From positions 186,001 through 250,000 of the forward strand of contig NZ_JAFFQD010000001.1 in assembly GCF_016918565.1 (NCBI RefSeq): a stretch of DNA of 64,000 bases, in the 5' to 3' direction. The position numbers were made by a program, and so were the translations under genes. The DNA comes from Desulfogranum marinum (GTDB lineage: Bacteria > Desulfobacterota > Desulfobulbia > Desulfobulbales > Desulfobulbaceae). The notes under the pieces are model-generated. The model was given only the letters and a program-made list of their open reading frames with translations. It did not search any database and was not told where the DNA came from. Below, in pieces: positions 8,895-16,891 of this stretch (position 1 is its first letter; every line of letters begins with the position of its first letter).

Positions 8895-9875
8895 ATGAAG
8901 AAAAAAGCTATCAGCTCCCTCCTTTCATGCAGCCTCCTTTTCTCCGGCGCACTCGTTTCAGCGCAAGAACAAGCACAAGAATCGAGTTCCGTTTCCGGCA
9001 CTATTGGTTTAGGAGCACTCATAATAAACAGCGGCAACAACCTTAACCCAAAAGGTTCAGAAGAACGACTCGACAATCTCCAATCAGGTGCTGACCGTGA
9101 AACAACCGTTATCCCCCCCATACTTGTTAATGCCGTGTGGGACGTGGGAGAAGCAGAGGGAATGAAGCTGTATCTCTCAACCACTCCCCCCATTGACGAA
9201 GTAGGCGGTTTCACAATCGATATGGGTGGTTCCTATCGCTTACCAGAGGTAGGAATTTTTGAGGGTTCGTTCTTTGTCTCCCCTTTTGCAAAGGTTTATG
9301 AAAATCCTTACCTCGTCGGCGTTAATCGCATTGAAACGGATACTACAAAATTCGGTGCTCAGGTTGGCCTGAATAGGATTATGGGCTCTGGACTCCGCGT
9401 AAAATTCATCTATCTCAACGATGATGTCGACGACGATGTCATTGGCGCACTCGAACCGACTCTGGCAAGAGACGGTTCCGTGTACGTGCTGAATATGAAC
9501 TACTCTTTTTATCCGACTGATACACTGGAGATTCGCCCCCGTGCAGGCGTCCATTTTGGCGACTATGACGGCCAGGCCAACTCGTACACTAAATACAAAC
9601 TCAGCCTGGAGGCCAGGTACACGCTAGACAAACTAATGATCGTCCCGAGGGCGTATTACAGCCATAGCGACTATGACGAGCAACATCCGGTATTCGATCA
9701 AACCAGGGAAAATATTGGCTATGGAATAAGCCTGATGACAACGTATATGGCGCCATTTAATTTCAAGAACTGGTCCACCACAGCTCTGGTGAGTCTGAGC
9801 AAAGGAGATAGCAATATCGACTTCTTTGACACCGAGGCTCTCACAATTGGTGGTTTTATAAATTACCGTTTTTGA
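8895..9875 (+). CDS. Outer-membrane beta-barrel protein, DUF2860-like
   Basis: A 326-residue secreted protein. A signal peptide (MKKKAISSLLSCSLLFSGALVSAQ) is followed by a Ser/Gly-rich start (SVSGTIGLGALIINSG) and alternating beta-strand segments rich in aromatic residues. It ends in GGFINYRF with a terminal Phe, the usual outer-membrane barrel insertion signal. The block order (start strand, ...TTVIPPILVNAVWDVGE..., closing WSTTALVSLSKGDSNIDFFD) resembles the DUF2860 family of Vibrio and relatives, by memory. Function is unknown; a porin or envelope structural role is possible. No partner genes are adjacent. Confidence 0.65.
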   Translation: MKKKAISSLLSCSLLFSGALVSAQEQAQESSSVSGTIGLGALIINSGNNLNPKGSEERLDNLQSGADRETTVIPPILVNAVWDVGEAEGMKLYLSTTPPIDEVGGFTIDMGGSYRLPEVGIFEGSFFVSPFAKVYENPYLVGVNRIETDTTKFGAQVGLNRIMGSGLRVKFIYLNDDVDDDVIGALEPTLARDGSVYVLNMNYSFYPTDTLEIRPRAGVHFGDYDGQANSYTKYKLSLEARYTLDKLMIVPRAYYSHSDYDEQHPVFDQTRENIGYGISLMTTYMAPFNFKNWSTTALVSLSKGDSNIDFFDTEALTIGGFINYRF

Positions 9876-9922
9876 CCAAATCTATCCAACAACAGGAGAA
9901 GATCTAAATACAAAGGGTACAC

Positions 9923-10450
9923 TCAAGCACCCTTCTGCAATAGACGCAAGACATGCTGTTCAAGCTGGTATTGTTTACTCAGGAGCTGCCCTGTCAATTT
10001 TTCCAGCGCATGCAAGTCTGCAGGTGTGCAGGTATCATAAATGTGTTTGCAGGTATAATTGAGACAGAACATGGGCTTAAAGAGAAAAATACAGCCCCGC
10101 TCACCTAGAAATAAGCATTCCTGTCCATTGAGCTGGACAACCTTTACCTCAATACCGGCCAGGCTATTGAAACAAAGCTGAACAGCATCCACCTCACCAC
10201 TCATAAAACGGCTGCAACAGCCACCTGAAGGGCTGGTCGCACACGTCCCGCAAAGTGCGCCAAGCTCCATGTTCGCCATGTGCAGGTTCAACGCCTCTGC
10301 ATACTCCTGCAACAAGGAAAACTGGTGTCGAAAATCAGCATCCTGCGTCAACTCTTTGCCAACCATCGACAGAATCTTTTTACTCACCTCAAGCCGATCG
10401 CTTACAGAACCAGCATAAATGTGGGAATGACGTATCTGCGTGTTACGCAT
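9923..10450 (-). CDS. Cys-cluster protein, YkgJ-like
   Basis: A 175-residue soluble protein with at least ten cysteines in the pattern CGTC-x8-CC in the middle and CLFLGERGCIFLFKPMFCLNYTC further on. This resembles the YkgJ-type zinc/iron-chelating domain (the GCIFL...C..Y.C block is typical). Proteins of this family are thought to bind a metal ion or cluster; no reaction is established. The N-terminal 80 residues are helical and may mediate partner contacts. The gene is monocistronic and convergent with the outer-membrane protein gene. Confidence 0.65.
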   Translation of the reverse strand: MRNTQIRHSHIYAGSVSDRLEVSKKILSMVGKELTQDADFRHQFSLLQEYAEALNLHMANMELGALCGTCATSPSGGCCSRFMSGEVDAVQLCFNSLAGIEVKVVQLNGQECLFLGERGCIFLFKPMFCLNYTCKHIYDTCTPADLHALEKLTGQLLSKQYQLEQHVLRLLQKGA

Positions 10451-10704
10451 GTTTCTCCTGGTGAATATCGGAAAGAATGTTTTGTAAAGTGGACCATAGA
10501 TTCAAATACGCTGTATAAACAATCTAACTCATTACCACCAAACCTTATTACAGTACAAAGTGCTACAAAATCGGCAACGAAGTCGCTCCAGTTACACGGG
10601 TTTTCCCCCGCAATGTATACAAACATCACGTTTCGTAATCAATCCAACCAAAATGTTTCATCAGTTGAGGCGGTGGCAGGCTCAAAGATTTTTGGTATTA
10701 AATA

Positions 10705-10782
10705 GGTAAGCGAAGACTCCGGGTAAGCGAAGACTCCGGGTAAGCGAAGACTCCGGGTAAGCTATCGGAGTCTGCGCTTACC
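10705..10782. repeat. 17-bp tandem repeat with inverted closing copy
   Basis: The unit GGTAAGCGAAGACTCCG occurs three times head to tail with a period of exactly 17 bp. It is followed by GGTAAGC-TAT and then an inverted copy (CGGAGTCTGCGCTTACC) with one mismatch. RNA from either strand would fold into a 17-bp hairpin. Related sequences occur at 36421, 45046 and 62696. The surrounding gap (10451-11085) lies between divergent genes and holds nothing else recognisable, so it is not a terminator of a flanking gene. REP-like elements look like this. Confidence 0.85.
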
Positions 10783-11085
10783 TTTTCTTGCCGAAACACT
10801 GAAAAAAACAGCGCAGCATAGACTGATCTTCAGTGAACAATTCAGGCTGAAAAAAACTAGAAGCTGCGAAGAAAACCAATCATCGTGGTCAGGATAACTG
10901 CTCCATTTTGGCAGTTATTACTACAAGATGGAAGCCAACTCCTTGTGCAACCACGTCGTATATGCTAGGTTTGGTCCCAAGTATCTTCCAGCTTCCTCGT
11001 TCACTCATATTGGGATAGCAGGAGATACTTTTTAAATCGTTGTTTATCTTTTGATTCAATACAAAATAATGCAAGGAGAATTACG

Positions 11086-11679
11086 ATGAATCCAATTATA
11101 CGTTTTGTGGTACTTACTTTTGCTTTTGCCCTTCTTTCCTCCCCTTGTTGGGCTGACAATTATGCAGATACCAAAAAAATGTTTACAGATGCGGGAATCT
11201 CAAAAATGTTTCAAACCGCTTACGGGTATGCCCTCTTCCCGACCATCGGCAAAGCTGGTTTCGTCGTTGGTGGTGCGTACGGTAAAGGCAGGGTCTATGA
11301 GCAGAACAAATATATAGGCGATACTGCAATGACCCAGGCGAGCATTGGATTTCAGTTGGGCGGCACCGGCTTCAGCCAAGTAGTTTTTTTCCAGGATAAA
11401 CGAGCACTGGATGAATTTACCACCGGCAACTTTGAGTTCGGTGCCGAGGCACAGGCAACCGCATTGACAGCAGCAGTAGGTGCTTCGGCAAATACGGCTG
11501 GAGGGTCAGCAGCAGCAAGTGGCGGCAAAAACAACGCTAAAATAGCAAGCTCCGGGTACAACAAGGGGATAGCAACCTATACCATTACCAAGGGTGGTTT
11601 GATGTATGAGGCCAGTGTCGGCGGCCAGAAATTCAGTTTTACAAGACGGGTTGCCGGGGGAAAACATCTGGGACAATAA
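11086..11679 (+). CDS. Exported SYLF-domain (Ysc84-like) lipid-binding protein
   Basis: A 197-residue exported protein. A signal peptide (ending SSPCWA-DN) is followed by a SYLF domain, known from yeast Ysc84 and plant and bacterial homologues that bind phosphoinositides or other lipids. Typical blocks are GYALFPTIGKAGFVVGGAYGKG, QASIGFQLGGTGFSQVVFF and the C-terminal GGLMYEASVGGQKFSF. An Ala/Gly-rich low-complexity insert (about residues 125-150) interrupts the domain end. A good ribosome site (AAGGAGAA) precedes the ATG. Likely periplasmic; the bacterial role is poorly known. Confidence 0.85.
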   Translation: MNPIIRFVVLTFAFALLSSPCWADNYADTKKMFTDAGISKMFQTAYGYALFPTIGKAGFVVGGAYGKGRVYEQNKYIGDTAMTQASIGFQLGGTGFSQVVFFQDKRALDEFTTGNFEFGAEAQATALTAAVGASANTAGGSAAASGGKNNAKIASSGYNKGIATYTITKGGLMYEASVGGQKFSFTRRVAGGKHLGQ

Positions 11680-11716
11680 CTCAAAAAATCACTCTCATAT
11701 TCAGGATAATAGACCG

Positions 11717-11775
11717 GCAGCAAGTCATAGCCTTTACAAGCTGGGCATACTTGTTAAGATGGCTTGCTGCTTTTT
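11717..11775 (+). terminator. Rho-independent terminator after the SYLF gene
   Basis: GCAGCAAGTCAT pairs with ATGGCTTGCTGC (12 bp, one T-G wobble) across a loop of about 30 nt and is followed at once by TTTTT. It starts 38 bp after the stop codon. The remaining gap up to the crotonase gene (to 12165) shows nothing further. Confidence 0.75.
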
Positions 11776-12165
11776 GACCTATTCATTTGGTGAATGAACC
11801 CTCCCTGTCGCCTTTTCTCCACCGCCTGCAATAAAAATAACAGAACTTCTCTGTTAGCAGCTAAGCCCATGTTCTATGCTTTGTGGGCGCCCTTCGCAAC
11901 AACGCTCATTCAATCTGCAGCAAAATAAAATGAGTAAGATGAGCAGAAACGATCCACACTGTAAACTAACTGTTTTCACCTCTCCTCCTGATAAAAATTC
12001 AAGGCAACAATCAACACCCGCCCTCTTCCCTTTTTTTCACTGCACATGTAAACACAGCTGTACACTTTATTTTTCAAAAAATCAGGTGCCGCCAGGTTTT
12101 CAATTCGGTATCATGTATTTTCAGCTTTTTCTACATTGATGCAGCAGAGGACTACTGGAGCAGAT

Positions 12166-12948
12166 ATGAATGAACCGATTGTGAAAACAAACACTAAAAA
12201 TGAAATATGTACTGTAACCATTAACAGGCCTGAAAATTTAAATGCTCTCAACAGCGAACTGCTCGACGCATTGGCAAAGAGCATTGAAGAAATCAGCACT
12301 GCCAACGAAATTAAAATTGTTATTATCACGGGGTCGGGCGACAAAGCTTTTGTTGCTGGAGCAGATATTTCTGAAATGACGGAAATGAATCCTGTCCAGG
12401 CGCTCCATTTCTCACGTAAAGGACAAAGACTTCTCGGCAAAATTGAGTCAATGGAGAAAGTTTGTATCGCTGCAGTAAATGGTTATGCATTGGGCGGTGG
12501 ATTTGAACTCGCCCTCGCCTGTGACTTTATTTACGCATCAAGCAATGCCCAGTTTGGTCTACCCGAAGTCACCCTTGGAATCATACCTGGGTTTGGGGGT
12601 ACGCAAAACCTGCCGCGGCTTATTGGCCCAAACAGGTCGCGGGAGCTCATTTTCAGCGGAAAAATGCTGAGTGCCGAACAGGCAGAAATATGGGGTATTG
12701 TCAACAAAGTGGTCGAACAGGATACTTTGCTGGCAGAAGCAAAAAATATAGCGACAACAATGCTGAAAAACGGACTAACAGCCATTGGCTTTGCCAAAGA
12801 AACGATCCGCAGTGGATTGAATATGCCCAAAAACGAGGCCATCCTCCACGAAAGTTCCATTTTTGGCGGTCTTTTTTCTACTTTCGATCAAAAAGAAGGG
12901 ATGTCCGCTTTTCTTGAAAAAAGAAAAGCTCTTTTTAGCAATGTGTAA
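12166..12948 (+). CDS. Enoyl-CoA hydratase/isomerase family protein (crotonase)
   Basis: A 260-residue crotonase-fold enzyme acting on an acyl-CoA thioester. The oxyanion-hole segments are present as AFVAGADISEM and VNGYALGGGFELALACD. The catalytic region PEVTLGIIPGFGGTQNLPRLIG carries the Glu expected in true hydratases (E in PEV and the neighbouring region), so hydration of a trans-2-enoyl-CoA (fatty-acid or butanoate oxidation) is the most likely reaction. The ATG at 12166 is preceded by GGAG; an upstream in-frame ATG at 12136 would add 10 residues. No other beta-oxidation genes are adjacent, so the pathway is unclear. Confidence 0.9.
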   Translation: MNEPIVKTNTKNEICTVTINRPENLNALNSELLDALAKSIEEISTANEIKIVIITGSGDKAFVAGADISEMTEMNPVQALHFSRKGQRLLGKIESMEKVCIAAVNGYALGGGFELALACDFIYASSNAQFGLPEVTLGIIPGFGGTQNLPRLIGPNRSRELIFSGKMLSAEQAEIWGIVNKVVEQDTLLAEAKNIATTMLKNGLTAIGFAKETIRSGLNMPKNEAILHESSIFGGLFSTFDQKEGMSAFLEKRKALFSNV

Positions 12949-13125
12949 TGTGCATGTGGCAGACAGGGTACCTGTTCAAAAAGTGTAACCATTTAGAGGT
13001 GCTACAGCTGTGTGGGTGAGTCGCCTGCAAAAAATAAGCGGCGGCGAACAATCACCAAGTTAAATCATTTTTTGCAACTCTTCAGCGCACCATAAACACT
13101 CTCGCCTTCATCTCGAGCTGAACAG

Positions 13126-13947
13126 TCACCGATTTTTCTTGCAGACAACAACCATGCTCCCTCCGCGAAAGAGCTTGGCAATTGATCGGGCAAACGGTCG
13201 CAAGTACCATTTTGACTTCAATCGTTGATAAACATGTCCCGAACGATACGTGTGCTCATCCACTATGCTAAGCCCCATATTGCTAATCAATTGTCGCAGT
13301 GAAGTAGAAGAAAAATGGTGTTGATGATAGGGAATCTGCCACCCTTCCCATTTACGTTCATTCATGCTGCAATCGATAGAGTCATGTACCGGCACATCAA
13401 TAACGACGACACCGTCATCATGGAGTAAAGAACAAAAGTGCTCCAATGTTGCCGTCGGCTCTATAAAATGCTCCAAGCTGTGCCAAAAGGTAACCGCATC
13501 AAAGGGCCCTTGTTGCTCTGTAAACTCCTGCACTTCCCTTTCATCTGTAAATAATTCTATTCCTAATTGTTGCTCGATATACGCCTTGTTGGAAGAAGAG
13601 ACATCAAAACCATATGGGGTGTATCGATCTTTGCAGGCATACAGAAAAAAACCGAGCCCACAGCCGACATCCAACACTTTGCCGTGCGCTATTTGTTTTT
13701 TGACTACCTTAATGCGATGGTCTTCCTGCCGTTTTTTGCGCTGGAGTTCTTTTTCTCCCGGAAGACAAGCCTCGTACTGATCAGTAAAATATTCTTCATC
13801 ATACAGTCGATCAAGCTCTCCCGGCGCTAGTCTGGGAAGCGTTATTCCATGGCCGCATTCCCCGCATATTTCTACTCGGTAGTCCATAAAAGAATGCACT
13901 TTCACATAATCTGTTTGCTCGCATATGGGACACAACTGATTGTTCAT
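13126..13947 (-). CDS. SAM-dependent methyltransferase with N-terminal Cys4 finger
   Basis: A 273-residue class I methyltransferase. The N-terminus holds two CxxC pairs (CPICEQ and CGECGHG), a likely zinc ribbon. The SAM-binding motif I follows as VLDVGCGLGFFL (about residue 95), then GFDVSSSNKAYIEQQ, and the family-typical FDAVTFWHSLEHFIEPTATLEHF and DDGVVVIDVPV. This architecture is common in methyltransferases of cell-surface polysaccharide or sugar-modification loci, but no such genes lie nearby, so the substrate is unknown. Confidence 0.88.
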   Translation of the reverse strand: MNNQLCPICEQTDYVKVHSFMDYRVEICGECGHGITLPRLAPGELDRLYDEEYFTDQYEACLPGEKELQRKKRQEDHRIKVVKKQIAHGKVLDVGCGLGFFLYACKDRYTPYGFDVSSSNKAYIEQQLGIELFTDEREVQEFTEQQGPFDAVTFWHSLEHFIEPTATLEHFCSLLHDDGVVVIDVPVHDSIDCSMNERKWEGWQIPYHQHHFSSTSLRQLISNMGLSIVDEHTYRSGHVYQRLKSKWYLRPFARSIAKLFRGGSMVVVCKKNR

Positions 13948-14303
13948 AAAAACACTCCTTGCCTGCTCATGTGTTTTTTCTCTGCCTACGAGGAGAATTG
14001 AATATATTCGCCATCATGCCCAGGCATATCCCGGCCAGGATTCTACTTATTTTGTTCTCTGGTTCACAGCACCGACACCATCTTTCATTAAAGGCTCTGC
14101 TCCCATTAAATGCAACATATTAGTAAGTTATTCCAAGATAAAGCTGACAACCACTTGGTTTCACATCTCTTCTCTCCTTTTCAATTGTTCCCCCCTGCAC
14201 GTGGTTGAGGCAGACTAAAAAAAGGATGCATTTATTAAAGCACCAACGTTATCTGTAGAGGCCTTTTTTAACCGGCTGAAATGGAGCAGAGTTTCTCAAC
14301 ATA

Positions 14304-14320
14304 ATGGCCCGAACTATGCA
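14304..14320 (+). promoter_or_regulatory. Sigma-54 (-24/-12) promoter candidate before the cytidylate-kinase-like gene
   Basis: TGGCCCGAACTATGCA matches TGGCACG-N4-TTGCA at 9 of the 11-12 key positions with exact GG-N10-GC spacing. Transcription would begin near 14332, 22 nt before the ATG, leaving room for the TAGGAGAA ribosome site. The rest of the gap 13948-14303 is featureless apart from AT-rich tracts. Confidence 0.55.
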
Positions 14321-14353
14321 ACAAAAGGATGCAATCTTTTTAGGAGAAAATAT

Positions 14354-14956
14354 ATGATATCAATTGCCCTTTTCCCTTGTAGGTTCACCGATGCTGCACG
14401 GATAATAGGTGAGTTATCCTACACCCTTTGCCAGCCTGTTTATACTGATAGCATGTTGCTTGAAGAAATGAGTAAAAAAGAAGGTATCCCGATTAAGACG
14501 CTGCAAGAAAAACTATTTTCCGATGACCAGCTAACACATCGGCGCAGCATGGAAAAGGAGATCCTGATTGATCTCCTCCGGCAACGCTGTACAGGTCTTC
14601 TGGCCGACTCTACAAACTATATCTACTACGGTTTTTTCAGTTCATTACTGGAATCCAACGACCATTTGATCCAAAAAATATTGATTTTATCAGATGAAAA
14701 AAGCCGAATTCGACGAGCAATCCGTCAAGAGAAAATAAACAAGGAAAGTGCACGAAAATTAATCAAAGAATACGACCAAAAGGCTGCTTGCTGGACCCAA
14801 TTCCTTTTTAACAAATCCCCTTACAGCCCGGATTTATATGACACAGTTATTCGATATGAAGGCCAGGATCTACTTGATGTGATCGCCTATATTTTCATGC
14901 TTCAAGAAGAGCGGGTTCAACATGACAAATCAGACGCTGCACCTTTTTTCACGTAA
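14354..14956 (+). CDS. Cytidylate-kinase-like protein without a P-loop
   Basis: A 200-residue protein resembling the cytidylate kinase-like family (PF13189) in length and helical order, such as the N-terminal block followed by LSYTLCQPVYTDSMLLEEMSKKEGIP and a later RIRRAIRQEKINKESARKLIKEYDQKAACW. The Gly-rich GxxGxGK nucleotide-binding loop that should be near residues 8-16 is replaced by LFPCRFTDAARI, so phosphate transfer is doubtful. Such proteins in anaerobes often sit next to two-component genes, as here: a degenerate receiver gene follows by 54 bp and an NtrC-type system is convergent. A regulatory role is a reasonable inference. Confidence 0.65.
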   Translation: MISIALFPCRFTDAARIIGELSYTLCQPVYTDSMLLEEMSKKEGIPIKTLQEKLFSDDQLTHRRSMEKEILIDLLRQRCTGLLADSTNYIYYGFFSSLLESNDHLIQKILILSDEKSRIRRAIRQEKINKESARKLIKEYDQKAACWTQFLFNKSPYSPDLYDTVIRYEGQDLLDVIAYIFMLQEERVQHDKSDAAPFFT

Positions 14957-15010
14957 CAAAGCTGATAGATAACCTATGAGAATTCCGAGTTCAACCAGAT
15001 TGAAAAAGCC

Positions 15011-15406
15011 ATGCAGAGGGCCACATCTTTTCGCATCGCAGTAACGGATGTAAACAGCCATATACGAACTTTGATTCAGCGGGAACTCACCCAAGAGGCC
15101 TACTCTGCGTTCTGTGTACATTGTGAAGATGACGTTCATGCCTTAATTGAGCACCCCCTTATGTGTGATCTGATCATTCTTGATCCTGAACTTTTCCACC
15201 CCTATGGCACTCCCCTGCTCAACACCGTACTCAAGACCTATTGTGCAAAGGAAATTATACTGCACACCTACCAGGGAATACTCGACCCCTTGCCTGAGAG
15301 GGAGAATATTGTCCTGATCGAGAAAAATGAGGCAAGTATTGTGGCTATCAAAAACAGGGTTCATAGTTGCCTTAAAAAGGTTCATGAAAAACATATTGGT
15401 CATTGA
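15011..15406 (+). CDS. Degenerate response-regulator receiver domain protein
   Basis: A 131-residue single-domain protein with the receiver fold pattern: IAVTDVNSHIRTLIQRELTQE, then DLIILDPEL with a possible phospho-accepting Asp near residue 57, and LIEKNEAS where the conserved Lys should be. The acidic pair that normally binds magnesium is reduced to a single Asp (TDVN near residue 13), so phosphorylation is likely weak or absent. It follows the cytidylate-kinase-like gene and probably shares its transcript. Function unknown; a protein-interaction or decoy role is possible. Confidence 0.6.
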   Translation: MQRATSFRIAVTDVNSHIRTLIQRELTQEAYSAFCVHCEDDVHALIEHPLMCDLIILDPELFHPYGTPLLNTVLKTYCAKEIILHTYQGILDPLPERENIVLIEKNEASIVAIKNRVHSCLKKVHEKHIGH

Positions 15407-15421
15407 AATTTTTCTAAGAAG

Positions 15422-15458
15422 TGTCAGCATTTTTTACAGTCTGTAAAAAATGCTGACA
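15422..15458. terminator. Perfect 18-bp inverted repeat, bidirectional terminator
   Basis: TGTCAGCATTTTTTACAG and its exact reverse complement are separated by one base. It lies between the stop codons of two convergent genes (15406 and 15467). The arms contain T6 and A6, which give each transcript a U-rich stretch, as expected for a shared terminator. Confidence 0.8.
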
Positions 15459-15466
15459 AAAGAAAC

Positions 15467-16891
15467 TCAGTCTTTGCGGAATCCCTGTTCGCCAATACAA
15501 TATTTTTCCATTTTTGCATGTAGAGTCGGCCTGGTGATTCCCAACACTTTTGCGGCCTGGGATTTATTGTTTGCCGTCAGCTCAAGTGCTTCCTTAATCA
15601 GGAGTGTGGCAACCTGTTGCAGACAAAATTCATAGGCCTTTTCCTGCTCACCATTTGTGAGTACCGCCCGAACCCACTGTCTAACCTGCTCTGTCCCGAC
15701 TTTTTTTCTGGTATCCGACTCCTCAACAAGGTGGGGAAAGCTGATATCTTCGGGCGCAATAGGTGCACCACGGTTGAAAATTAGCGTCTTTTTTAAGGTG
15801 TTGGATAACTCACGAATATTACCCGGCCAATCGTATTGCTGTAATTTCACCATGGCCTCATCGGTTATCCCAGGGCTTGCACCAGACATTTTATGCGAAA
15901 GACGAAGCAACAGATAATTAACCAAAGTAGCGATGTCGTCTTTTCGTTCGCGCAGCGGCGGCATGGTTATGGTAACAACGCGCAGGCGGTAATACAGATC
16001 TTCACGAAAGCTGCCATTCTTTACCGCAGCTTCCAAATTTTTATTGGTCGCAGCAATAATTCGCACATCGACATCAACGGGTTCTTTGCCACCCAATCTT
16101 TCAATGCTTTTTTCCTGCAGCAGGCGGAGCAATTTTGCCTGAATACTGAGCGGCATATCACCAACTTCATCAAGAAAAACAGTGCCGCCTTGTGCCTGTT
16201 CTATCTTGCCCAGACGACGGTGGGCAGCCCCGGTAAAGGAACCTTTTTCATAGCCGAACAGTTCGCTTTCCAAAAGTGTTTCCGGAATAGCCACACAGTT
16301 GACCACCATAAAAGGCTTATCCGCCCGATTGGAATAATTATAAATTGCCCTGGTGGCCAGCTCTTTGCCTGTACCGGATTCTCCACGAATCAATACCGTG
16401 GCATCGGTGGAGGCTACCCTGCCTATCCCCTTGTATACCTCAAGCATTTGCCTACAGTTACCAACCAGGGCATCTCGACTGGAGAAATCCATTTTCTGCG
16501 GATTAACATCCACAGGAGAAGACATACAACGCCCGGTGAATACGGCTTTCTCTATAAGTTGAAGCATATCAAGGACATCAAAAGGCTTATAGATAAAGTC
16601 ATAGGCTCCTTTTCGAATCACCTCAATGGCAGTTTCGGTACTTTCAAAGGCAGTAACAATGAGAACCGGCAGCTTGGGAAACTGTTGATGCAGGATGTCA
16701 AAAACCTCCAGACCGGTCATGTCCGGCAGGCGCACATCCAGGACAGCCACATCAGGCTGGGACGCTTGTGCCGTGGCGATACCTTCCTTTCCACTCAAAG
16801 CAACTTCTGTTGTGTAGCCTTCCTGGATAAGAATTTTTGAAAAACTGCTGCACAGTTGCCTGTCATCGTCAATGATGAGAATCAAGCTCAT
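15467..16891 (-). CDS. Sigma-54-dependent response regulator (NtrC family)
   Basis: A three-domain transcription activator of about 474 residues. The receiver has an acidic triple near residue 8-10 and phospho-Asp52 in AVLDVRLPDMTG. The AAA+ domain has Walker A GESGTGKE, the sigma-54 contact loop as EKGSFTGAAHRR, Walker B FLDEVGDMP and the arginine-finger region LYYRLRVVTITMPPLRERKDDI. The C-terminal Fis-type helix-turn-helix reads LTANNKSQAAKVLGITRPTLHAKM. The ATG at 16891 has an AAGGAG site; an upstream GTG is an alternative. It overlaps the kinase gene by 23 nt, so the two form one system. Likely targets are the divergent yhiI operon and the convergent cytidylate-kinase-like gene, both with -24/-12 matches. 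Confidence 0.95.
   Translation of the reverse strand: MSLILIIDDDRQLCSSFSKILIQEGYTTEVALSGKEGIATAQASQPDVAVLDVRLPDMTGLEVFDILHQQFPKLPVLIVTAFESTETAIEVIRKGAYDFIYKPFDVLDMLQLIEKAVFTGRCMSSPVDVNPQKMDFSSRDALVGNCRQMLEVYKGIGRVASTDATVLIRGESGTGKELATRAIYNYSNRADKPFMVVNCVAIPETLLESELFGYEKGSFTGAAHRRLGKIEQAQGGTVFLDEVGDMPLSIQAKLLRLLQEKSIERLGGKEPVDVDVRIIAATNKNLEAAVKNGSFREDLYYRLRVVTITMPPLRERKDDIATLVNYLLLRLSHKMSGASPGITDEAMVKLQQYDWPGNIRELSNTLKKTLIFNRGAPIAPEDISFPHLVEESDTRKKVGTEQVRQWVRAVLTNGEQEKAYEFCLQQVATLLIKEALELTANNKSQAAKVLGITRPTLHAKMEKYCIGEQGFRKD

Noticed and set aside
9912-9933. Terminator AAGGGT...ACCCTT between convergent genes
   Set aside because: Only a 6-bp stem, overlaps the stop codon and has no T-run on either strand.
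10705-10782. CRISPR array
   Set aside because: Units abut with no spacers, period is 17 bp and no cas genes are present.
15893-16840. Long open frame on the plus strand opposite the NtrC-type regulator (about 315 codons)
   Set aside because: It is antisense to a gene with every AAA+ motif intact and itself has no family character; it follows from codon bias of the real gene.
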